A DNA stretch of 64,000 nt from Tubulanus polymorphus. Lineage: Eukaryota > Nemertea > Palaeonemertea > Tubulaniformes > Tubulanidae. Location of the stretch: positions 7,924,485-7,988,484 of the forward strand of contig NC_134027.1 in the NCBI RefSeq assembly GCF_964204645.1. Direction: 5' to 3'. The notes beneath the pieces were generated by a model. It had not been told where the DNA came from. It saw only the letters and a program-made list of their open reading frames with translations, and ran no database searches. Both the position numbers and the translations under genes were made by a program. Below are positions 40,601-50,300 of the stretch, in pieces; positions within the stretch are counted from its first letter, which is position 1, and each line of letters opens with the position of its first letter.

Positions 40601-41414
40601 TAGGCAGATCTCAACTCTTCAGGCGCGTTCGTTTCGACCAGAATACCTTTTCCGTATTAGTCGAATATAATCTGTAAACCAAAGGCCCGTAGAGAGTTTG
40701 TAATTTCGGAATTACTGTCTTTAAACCGGTTTATTCCAAACCTGTCGTATGCCAGGAGTACCCAGTATATTTGGCATTTTGTGTTTGAGACACATCACTG
40801 CAGCAGAAATTTAGATAGATTGATGTAGATTACTGCATCCTTGTAGTCACAGAGAAATGATCTTGATATGGTATTCCGTTTGTGTTACAGATGAAAAAGA
40901 CAACTAAAGAACCACCAGTTACAGCGGACATGTCAACTAAACCAAATAAACGGCGTTTGTATAATCCAAATGTTGTTATGGAGGAAAACGTGACCGGTTC
41001 GAAACGAAAAGCAATCATTGTGCCAACAACGACGAATGAGTTATCATCTGTGAACAAATACAAAGAACCAGTCGTTCAACCTGCACAACGTCCGCGGAAG
41101 TCGAGCAATGACTCCACAATATCAATATTTGGTAAATTGATATGATTCGACCGTTGATGTTTTCTTACGTAGACACCTATATCTATCAGTGAGTGATCTT
41201 TTTGATTTCAGGACGTCAAAGAAAACCGTTCACTCGTGAGGAAATCGATAAGATTTACCGGGGCGTTCAAAAATATGGCGTCGGAAATTGGTCGAAAATC
41301 CAACGAAATATGCATTTAGCCAATCGAACAAACGTGAATATCAAAGATAAATGGTTACACATGATTAAATCTGGTATTGTGGATGAATTCAAACTCATAC
41401 ACGGTGACATCTGA
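37677..41414 (+). CDS. TERF: TRF-type telomere repeat-binding factor (TRFH + C-terminal telobox Myb), complete
   Basis: Ten exons, 37677-37794, 38749-38942, 39244-39363, 39487-39612, 39779-39866, 39950-40153, 40295-40376, 40511-40541, 40891-41131 and 41212-41414, join in frame to 468 residues. Residues ~1-190 are alpha-helical and resemble the TRF homology dimerisation domain (IQPLIFAVGCLVHYKDLDKA, AVLELCRENRFKKAGRLFFE). A charged, disordered hinge follows with basic patches (KPNKRRLY, GSKRKA). The C-terminal Myb domain (FTREEIDKIYRGVQKYGVGNW then NVNIKDKW) has the telobox signature (VDLKDKWR-like) of TRF1/TRF2. Vertebrate TRF1/TRF2 bind duplex TTAGGG within shelterin. No N-terminal acidic or basic domain is present to distinguish TRF1 from TRF2. 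The first intron carries TTAGGG repeats and the gene is divergent from XPC. Confidence 0.85.
37913..38300. repeat. SINE-rich block flanking the TTAGGG repeats in TRF-like intron 1
   Basis: The segment at about 37913-37965 is an inverted copy of about 38232-38290 (AAATTCTCTRTCAACATGGTAC with TGTACCAAA), so SINE tails face outward from the telomere-like tract. Between them lies a tRNA-like head at about 38137-38210 with an A-box-like TGGCTAGCGCA and a B-box GTTCGAATCCC. Confidence 0.7.
38008..38075 (+). repeat. Interstitial telomere-like repeat (TTAGGG)n
   Basis: Seven TTAGGG units occur in three runs separated by TCTAGAG, ending GGGTTAGGGTAAGG. The G-rich strand is the plus strand, the coding strand of the surrounding TRF-like gene. 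AGGGTTAGGG, the core site bound by vertebrate TRF Myb domains, is present several times. Confidence 0.95.
38394..38538. mobile_element. Short inverted-repeat element (MITE-like) in TRF-like intron 1
   Basis: About 55-bp imperfect arms pair: AAAATAAAAGATTT ... AGTATCCTAGATGGTACC with GGTACCTAGGAAGGATACT ... AAATCTTTTATTTT, both bounded by GTTGGG/CCCAAC-like ends. No coding content. Confidence 0.7.
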
Positions 41415-42197
41415 ATCCCCAATTCAGAGTGCGGTTGCAGAATATTTGTCTCAATGGTTAAATGTTTTTTTTGTTCAACTTGTTTGGTACAATTTTAAAG
41501 TCTTATTACCAGTGGGTATTTTATGTACATTCATCGTTGTGAGAAATGGGAACAAATTCAAGGAAATTTTGTGTAAATAGCAGAAGTACCATTCAGACGT
41601 CAATCTAGTTTTTGGCATCTGCTACGTTGTCCGTAAGATTGATTACGGGTACATACATAGTACTGTTGATTGTAATTCAATATTTCTTCCATAATCTAAA
41701 GTTTTTTTTCCAAAAGATTCTTCTTGTGTACAGAGTTTATACACATGGGCTAGTTTTATAGCGAGCTATTGTGTTCACTTTTCATTCTACCCTAGACATC
41801 TGCAGCTCAAAACTAGCCCAATCAAATTCAAGATGCCGCGATGGCTAACTAGTGACCTTAATTTTTCGGCAAAATAAGCATTTGATATACATATTTTGAA
41901 AGGAAAATATGAATACACTTTGATAAATTATCTTGATGTTTCTTATATTGTTTTAATCACTATAGTATATGTACATGGTATACGTGAAAATTGAGTTCAT
42001 CTGACACAAGATGGCCGTCCTGTGAACTTTTTTGAGGCCAAGGCGTTGAATAGTGAAATGGTTCCGTATATGTTCACCAGGGGGCATTGGAGAGTGAAAT
42101 TACATGGTATTTCCATGTACATTATATTGGTACCTATGCTCTATGAAACCACAATCAATTTCAAAATTATAGCTCATGACATGCTCAATGAGCGAAC

Positions 42198-42390
42198 GCG
42201 AGAAATCCCACAATAAATACAGCTTAAACCAGAAACTTGAATAGAAGAGTATATATTTGGCTTGCGCAACGTTTCGGCTAAAGACTATTAGCCATCATCA
42301 GTACGCCTGATGATGGCTAATAGTGTTTAGCCGAAACGTTGCGCATTCAAGTTTCTCGTCTTGGCTGTATTTATTGTGGGATTTCTCACG
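42198..42390. repeat. Large inverted repeat built from two hammerhead-like copies
   Basis: Arms of about 85-105 bp (left from 42198, right to 42390) share CGNGAGAAATCCCACAATAA, ATACAGC, GAAACTTGAAT and GCGCAACGTTTCGGCTAAA. They meet head to head at CATCATCAGTACGCCTGATGATG near 42303. The left arm has ~20 extra bases. Confidence 0.85.
42301..42345 (+). ncRNA. Hammerhead-ribozyme-like motif
   Basis: Plus strand: ACGC, CTGATGA (42307-42313), stem II GGCTAA/TTAGCC, GAAA (42333-42336), CGTT, GCGCA. The core is complete; the innermost three stem I pairs form between CGC and GCG across the predicted GUU cleavage site. Stem III is nearly absent, as in minimal hammerheads of retroelements. The reverse-complement copy to the left keeps the core but has lost stem I pairing. 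Confidence 0.55.
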
Positions 42391-43361
42391 TTTATTCATC
42401 ATACGCGGATATTGTTTTTCTTCTCGGCTCAATAATTGCGGTGAATCAAGATAACTGATTACTGTTTTCGTTCACCAGGGGGCGTTGAATATGGAAATTT
42501 TTAGATTGTCAAGCATGTCACCAAATGTGCATGGAATCACTGGACCCAGTTATCGGTACTTTTCCTCTTCTTAATAGTGACCATTTCGATGAATTGTTCT
42601 CCGTATAGTGTAAATTTGTAATGTTCCATGTATAGTGTAAATAGATTAATTTTAGATATATGACCCTCCCTGTTCTGCTGTCAACTTGGTTAACCGCTTG
42701 TATCGGGTCTATTTTACGTAACAGGGATGTTTTCGGAATACCTTCCATTTCCATAATTCGCAAAAAAGGTAATCCAGATAATTCACTGACCCGACAGAGA
42801 GTTTTCTGTGTAATGATTAATTATCTGTAAAATTCTTTCATTCAGAAATAAAATGTTGTTTGTTGGGAAATCAAATTGTTCTATAATGCCCAAATGGAGC
42901 ATTTGAAATAAAACGAAATCTGCTTAACATATATATTTGTGTTTGTTTTATTCGTATTTTACATTGGAGATTTTAAAATCTAGTCTGAATTTAACCGAGT
43001 CTGGATACCGAAAAGAAAATTCCCAGGATTCAGTATTCGCGATAACGTTTGGAAATACACATAGTAGGAATAAACATGCACAACGAGGAACCAATCTAAA
43101 TACATGTATGGAGTTGGTATCAAGTAGTGAAATTTATTGAATATATATTCTAGATTACATCAAAGCGGAAGAGAGTAAAAAATGAAATACGTATATTTGC
43201 ATACAGTAAATCAACGAGTCTCTGTAACACATTGCTTTGCTTAGCGTAAGAAGGTTAATGGTATGCAGAGTGAAATAAACGAAAAACAAAAGCGTTTGAA
43301 TGCGAATGAATTTGCTGTCTAAAACCCATTTCGTCCAGGATTAGTCTAGTTAATGACCAAT

Positions 43362-44594
43362 CTATCCTCTCCAAGTCGGATAAAGACACCTTCTGTATTG
43401 CCTATAGTGCATGTACTTCACCAAACACGTCACACGTTTCCATATTGGGTATTTGGGACATCTTGGATACCAGATCCTTCTCGGATAATATCTGCGCCTG
43501 GTACGTCTAATTATCCTTCGTCTAAATCTTCTGAATACCCTTCTTTTTCTTCTAAATATCCTTCGTCTAAATCTTCTAAATATCCTTCTCCTTCGTCTAA
43601 ATCTCCTGAAAATTCGTCCCCTTCTGATGGATCTGAATAATTTTTTGCCACCTCGTCGAATCAGTCCACCCAACAAGCGACGTCCTAAACCTCCCAGTAA
43701 ACCACCAATAACTAGGAAACGGAACAACAAAAAATATCATCAAAATTTCTTGGATTTTGATTCAAAGTGGATAAGATAATGCTCATCAATTTGATCCAGC
43801 TTTCACTTACATCTTTTCTTTCTTTCCTCCTCATTTTCATCGAGATCACTTGATTTCTTCATCAGAGCCCCACCACCAGTTGCCTTCCCTTTCCGTCCAT
43901 TGCCAGAGGATTTCGCCTTTTTCGAAACGCCTGTGGAACATCCGTGAAATATTACATGTGATAGTGAGGGATGTATATTTGCAGATTAATACTTAGGCTA
44001 TGGTGGACAAATTTGAATTATTAGAGTTGTGATTATAATTGCTACAAAATTACGAAACTATAGTGGCGATGATTAGGGAAGTATCCATTTTTTTTCATCC
44101 TCCACAAGAACAAATCCTAGCGCGCAAAAAGAAATTTCCCGAATCAGCCACCATAGGAATAACATTCATAATTTTGGATACATATTTAATTAATGAACTA
44201 GAAAATCGACAATGCGTACTGTCTTTTTCCGTACTGCAAGTCCTTTCGCATACGCCTTTGCTTCTGAAGTTGTTATCGTTTCCCCCACAACCGCTGTATG
44301 AGAATTTTACGCAACTGCTTTCAGATGACTTGTAATACCAGCGGACAAGGTCATCGCCACAGGAACCCTCTTTTTTGGGAAGCGAACATACATCATTGCC
44401 GGTGACTGGCATCGACCATACAAAAATAAAAATACGCCTTGTTTAATATTATCACATAATAGAAACTTTCAAAAGGATATGTGAATATTCAAACTAATCA
44501 AATTCTCACCTGCAGTTGTAGAGTCGACTAGAACTAGTGACAGCGCCAGTGCAGCTCCACAGAGGTGCAATAATACGCGTCTCGTTTGTTCCAT
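43362..44594 (-). CDS. Secreted Kunitz/BPTI protein with arginine-rich repetitive tail
   Basis: Four exons, 44510-44594, 44235-44405, 43811-43930 and 43362-43711, join phase-consistently (all phase 1) to 241 residues. Exon 1 is a signal peptide (LLHLCGAALALSLVLVDS). Exon 2 is a full Kunitz domain with exact BPTI cysteine spacing (x8, x15, x7, x12, x3) and the WYY and FSYSGCGG signatures. The P1 residue after the second Cys is Gly, not Lys/Arg, so classical trypsin inhibition is unlikely. Exon 3 is a Gly/Lys/Ser-rich linker with an acidic end. Exon 4 begins with a Gly/Leu stretch (IGGLLGGLGRRLLGGLI) followed by repeated IFRRFRRR-type units, then a Tyr/Arg/Cys C-terminus. Basic tails on Kunitz proteins such as TFPI bind heparin or membranes. 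Antimicrobial, matrix or heparin binding are inferences. Confidence 0.82.
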
Positions 44595-46463
44595 GATCTT
44601 TTATTTCAACCTCTGCCGAATATCTGTTGAGCCGCATCGAATATATAAGTTGGTCTGTACCAATAAAACCAACGTGGGACAGGGTTACTTAGTAATTTAG
44701 CATTCATAAAATAGGATAATACAAATAAAAATTCTTTAATTATTACGATAACATACATACCAATTATATTATTTCAATGACACCCATGAATAACTCTTTG
44801 CAATATTCTACGGCCTGGACAATAGTTATCGGTAGTTAGTTTTAAGTGGATTATAGGCTCGGGCGTCAAATTCACAATACTCCACTAAGTTTAAGTCGGA
44901 ATTTAGTAGTTTACGGCGATAAGCATCTTGTCCTCCTAGAAGCAGCTGTTCGATTGAACTAAGCAGACAAATTAATGGTTTGGCAAAGATGAAGTATTGT
45001 GGCGTTTATAACTCCTTTCTTTCTGTTTGGAAACTGCTACCATGCAAAGTTCTACTTACTCCGACTGGATCTTAATTTTACCACTATTTTTGTTCAGTGG
45101 ATACCGCCAATGAAAGGCGTTTCAACTCGTAGCTTAATGGATATTTAGAATTGTAAATCACGAATGATCCGCGGAAAAACATTGTGTAACCTAATCGAAT
45201 TCGTTTCTTTCTTTTTAAATTCTTTTCCGTAGAATTCATTCGGCTTTTTATATCATGCAGAATAATCTGCTGAATTCGCCCGGTTTACGGCAAATCTTGT
45301 TGTCATTTCTTATTGCAGATCTGTATTCAGCGGGTTTGACTTTATAGAAAACGGTTTTACATAAAGCATAGCGACAGCCTTCTGATACGCTGCACTTCAG
45401 TTCATATCGTCGTCGTCGTCGTCTCGTTGTCGTCTGTTATTACTTTTTTCATTGTAGTATCGTATAAATATTGGTCATTTGAACATGTTCCCCTCCAAGC
45501 TGATCGGTTCGCGATTCTCGTATTGAATTAATACGCCCAGGTACCGATACGATCCTGTGATGTTGGTAGATATTGCTTGCTACTGCCGGCCGTAGAAATC
45601 CAATATAGATACTGATCAAGTATTCTCACCATGCATCGACGTCAGATCGCCTGAAGCCTATCCAAACAATCGAATACTCTTGTCTTATGGTGACAAAACG
45701 GATAAGTTTCCCAGCTCCTATCAATCCGGACAAGATGATCATCCAAGCCGACATAGCTCGCGCAATGGGTGAAATTGCTCGCTACCTGGCTGCTGGGCGA
45801 ATAGTCTTTCACTTTATTTTTTCACAATTTAACAAGCTCCACTGCGGGCATTACAACGTTGGGACCATTTTATGGGAATTTCTATCTAGCAAATCTCTCA
45901 AGTTCAGTGCTATTTGCCGAGTGAAACGAACGAATCGACGGCAGTTTTGTCGACACTTACTGTTTAAAACGGAGACTGGTCATACTTCGTGACCTGAACC
46001 CACAGACTTATATCTAAATATGTACATCTAGACTGTGGACCTGGAGGCAGGGATAGTTTGTTCGCATTACAAAAAAAATTGTCTTTTGATCTTTGATGTC
46101 GACTATCAAAAAACTATCGCACAAATATCATTTTCCACGAAAGCATTTTCACGTAAATAATCTACATGTAGAACGTACATATATACCTCAACGACTCGAC
46201 CACTGTTTAGTATATTTAATTCAAACTCAAATGGAACATTGTATGATCCTTTTGCTGAAAGAAGATTTTCCTTCTTTCTAGTTACTTTGACATGTTTCAA
46301 CAATGATTTGTGAATATCTTCTCTCTATTCAAATTATTGGTACACTTATCACAGTTCACTTGTTTTTTATGTCATATTTTTTCAATTTGAATACGTGTTC
46401 GGATCATTCGTTTCATGACATTTTCATGTACTATTCTTCACAATCATTGCAATTCTCTACTTA

Positions 46464-46488
46464 ATAAACTTTGAATTGAATTCGATAT
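46464..46488 (+). repeat. Retroelement 3' tail (TTGAA-type)
   Basis: AATAAACTTTGAATTGAAT resembles the terminus at 10242 on the opposite strand, consistent with one dispersed LINE/SINE family. The body upstream is not clearly delimited. Confidence 0.4.
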
Positions 46489-46786
46489 ATGTTTTGAAAT
46501 GAGTTTCTTCCAAGCGCCTATATTCAATCATTTATATATCGGAAATATGTCATTGACTGGACCGACCGGTTAATCATCCGTTAAACATGCGTCTGTGTGT
46601 CATAGATTATCTGATGACGAGAACGACTCATCTTTGACATCGGGTTCGCGCACACAACTCCCAATAACGGGTGATTGTAAGTTTTAGGAGTTGCGCGAAG
46701 GTTTATCTCGTCACCATCCGCGGGTAATCGCCGCGTTTCAGATCGCCCTCGTGGTCTCTTCGCGTATCGGTAATTCGTCTGCTCAG

Positions 46787-46945
46787 ATGTCAGCGTCGTA
46801 CACGGATCACCGGAACTTCGTGAGAAAAGAGCTGCGTACGAAGAACAACGAAGTACAGGAAGCCTTTAATGAGTTTCGCCGAAAATCAAACGAAGCGCTT
46901 TTTGATCTTCGTGATCTTACCGTGATGAACTTCATTTCAAAATAA
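46787..46945 (+). CDS. Possible small coiled-coil protein (unsupported)
   Basis: A 52-codon frame starts directly after an acceptor-like gctcag and encodes a charged, helix-prone peptide (VRKELRTKNNEVQEAFNEFR). The region is CpG-rich like exons of this genome. A second frame after an acceptor at 46958 (AFANVLKIMITMDGKDITVG, stop near 47046) could be a further exon if ACC|gtgatg at about 46920 is used. I do not recognise a family, and a decayed retrocopy is equally possible. Confidence 0.3.
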   Translation: MSASYTDHRNFVRKELRTKNNEVQEAFNEFRRKSNEALFDLRDLTVMNFISK

Positions 46946-47358
46946 AAACAATTGCAGGCATTTGCAAATGTTTTGAAAATCATGATCACCATGGATGGAA
47001 AGGATATTACTGTCGGTGGCACAAGAAGAAGTCAAAATCATTGTTGATACTTCCCGCCTACAAAAGCCGAAGAAAAAATAACTATATTTCATGCCGATAC
47101 TTTAGTTGTGTATACCGCTATTTAAAAATGTTTGGCGGTGTGACCTTAATTATATAGACTTAACGGCCGAATGTTCGAATTGTTTTACAAGACGGTCATA
47201 AACCATCGGGCAAGAAAAATACTTCAACCCTCGCCGCAATACGTTGGATAAAGTACAACTAATCTATCGAGTGTTTATAGCGGATAATTCGTTGGAATAG
47301 GTGCTGCTTATTTATTTCTTCGATAGCGATAATACACCCGAAGTTACTTTTGATCGGG

Positions 47359-50300
47359 ATGGCGTTGACCGGTCGTGCGGAATTGAATATTCTTACGGGT
47401 TCTAACGGCTTGTCCAATATGTCGCGAGCTACGACCGACCTATCGCCTACTAGTGATGGTTTGAACGACGGAGAACGACCCCCAGTCAGCGCCGAAATGG
47501 TTCTCGTAGCAAATGGAAAAACGACTGTTTTTACTAATCCAACGTCGGTAACTGAGCCGTTCATAATTGAGGAAGATTTGGATATTGAACAAATTCCCGA
47601 ACGAGAAACGTGGGATAAAAAATGTGACTTTCTTTTGTCTATTGTTGGATTTGCGGTTGATCTTGCGAATGTGTGGCGGTTTCCATACCTATGTTACAAA
47701 AATGGAGGAGGTGAGTTCGCAGGTCAATCAGTTGATTCTAAGGGCGGGGAGATGAAATGAATACAAATAGATAAATGAAGTTACAGTGGAAAATTTATTA
47801 AAAACGAAGGTTATCGATAAAATGAGATTATATGGTGATTTTAACGGGCAACTAACAGGTTTTGAATCTCTTGAAAAGGAATCAAGAATAGAGCGTATAC
47901 TTGTGCGCGGTATTTTGAACTAGAAGCACTTCGAAGAAATGTCTATGATGACCTGGTAAATGGGCCATATAAAACTTCAATGAATGGAAATTGACTCATT
48001 TTCATTGCTAGTTGGCACCTTGACGGTTTTATGGGGACAAACGTTTCAGATGTATACAATGAATCAAAATGCTATTTTTAATGAAAATTAACATTCGTTG
48101 AACACATTAGAAAGCATTTCAGTGTGGGAAGATTTACAGTCTCTGTTGTGGTATAGCTGCAGTGGTATTTATTACACACAAATTCGTTAAAAATATTCCC
48201 TCGAACCGGATTTGAACCAGTGACCTAAGGATGACAATACTATAACGTCTCTACAGTCCTCCGCTCTACCAACTGAGCTATCTAGGGATCCGTACGTCGC
48301 ACATTTTACGATAAAATAGTTCATCGGGTGGAGATCTATCTATATTAATTGATTAGAAATCGATTGAATTTTAACACCTGTTCCTACTGAACTGAACTAC
48401 ACATGCTTTACGTATCATATTTGTTCAAGAAGGAACAACTACACTGAATGTGCAGTAATCGCTTTAAAAACAACAACTCTTTTCAAGTAATTTGGAACTG
48501 AAACATTTCATTCTGCGCAAATATACCCAGACAAAATTGACTTATAATTGGCGTATACTGCACGTATACGTCTATATTCGGTTATAAGACGAGTAAATGA
48601 GTCTGAATTGTTCGCAAGCTCCGTTTGCGTGCAATAATTACGATATCTAAACTACCGTCTGATTTATATCCTCATTCTGAAATAAGAAAGTTACAGTATG
48701 TATGATGTAACGACAACGTGTTTGTAAAAAGGAACTACGTCATCAACTACGCGCACTTTGGTCGTCTGAGACCACACACATTCAAAAAGCCGCGAACTGA
48801 TGATATAACGGCGGTCACAGATACAAACAGGGTTTAGACTAGATGTTTGAAAACCCTGAATGAAACACTTATGTTGCACAAAAGGGATGTTATCTAACAT
48901 CTTAGTTATCTTGGTCATTTGAATCTGTGTGAATAAGTCTTATTTCAACAAATTTTCCAGTTCTTTTACGTATAGATCATTCTAACATGACAACTCCAAG
49001 ATTAAAAAAAGTTAAAATCTTGAAAATCGATTATTCAAAATATTTGATAAAAAGTTAGACGTGTACCCTGTAGAGCTAGTATTATTCCGAACATGGTTTC
49101 TTTGGAGGTGCAAGAGACCCTCCCTGTTCAAAGGTTAGGTCCATAGAGTTCACGGATGTGGCGCTAAATTTGGATGTATTATAATTATCACCAACAAGGT
49201 CTCAACTATCTTGTAAACAAGCGTTTTCGAGTCCATGATGTAAGTGGCGCACTCATGACACGTAGCCTTTAATACTAAGTCTCCAAAGTCTCCGTCACGT
49301 CGATGCACTGATAACAGTGATCATCGCACACTCTCGCGCTGCCACCTTCTTCCCGCGTGGACAAATCGCCGTATCCATCCTCCAATATTCACACTTCCCG
49401 AAATCATTGGCTAATCAGCCGGTGTGCGTCGAGTATTTGTCATCAGCAAACAGATCCATGTTCGGTAAGCAAATATGCCTAACAGTTACGGCGACATCAA
49501 TCGTTATAACGTGTCTGGAAATTACAAACATTCCCTCCCAGATAGACTTACTTCGCGCAGAGATTTCTTCGAATCGGTTTCCGAAATGTATAATCCCTCC
49601 CTCTCTAACCGGTTACATGAAAGCATATCTTTTGTTCCAAATACCTATCGTCAATCCCGAAGGTCAATCTTATTCGAAGATACGCGTGATGGTAGTCGGA
49701 AGCTTTTGACCGTCTTGACAAATATTTGATATTTGGCGAAATCAAATTGTAACGTAAAAAATTCCCCCAATCGCATGGAGTCAACTTCTTCTTCAATTTG
49801 AAAAATATATCCGCTTGACGAACTTTAGAATAGTGCCAGGGTCTCTTTGCGAATGATTTGGCAAATCGAAAGATCGTTTAGTTCAACACAAGAAACCTAT
49901 GTGTGTATGTGAACATCATCAGACGATAGCAAATGTTTGAATTAGTAAAATTCCGATCTTGTTATCGAGAACAATTGTCTTATTAAGTTCAATTCTCTGA
50001 TGACGAATAGTTGCGTATTCCTGCAGGGCTAGCAGGCTAATCAATCGTTTCAGTAAGAGTTAATAGAGTGTATCGACTGAAGAATACCAAATCACACATT
50101 CGACGGGAACCTCACTTCTCACTAGAAGAGTATACATGCATCCACCAGAAACTGATACCAGACACGTGATTCTTTTTGATATTTGGATCATTGAAACTTT
50201 GGCGGAGATTTCTCTGATGAATACTTTGCTCAATCTGTTGCCACATAAGGCGGCTTACCCTAAAACATTCTGCGTTTTTTCCAAGACGTCAAATAATCAT

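Larger units (their letters stand above)
41415..43361. other. TRF-like 3'UTR and intergenic DNA
   Basis: No gene recognised apart from the inverted hammerhead-like repeat at 42198-42390. It ends at the 3' end of the Kunitz gene, which converges with the TRF-like gene. Confidence 0.5.
44595..47358. other. Intergenic region between the Kunitz and SLC6 genes
   Basis: Divergent promoters of the two genes lie at its ends. A (TCG)n run occurs at about 45409-45425. A possible small gene (46787) and a retroelement tail (46464) are listed separately. The frame at 45687-45992 is not supported. Confidence 0.5.

Noticed and set aside
43353-43640. 95-residue Ser/Pro/Lys-rich plus-strand frame
   Set aside because: It is antisense to the Arg-rich exon of the Kunitz gene, which has splice and phase support.
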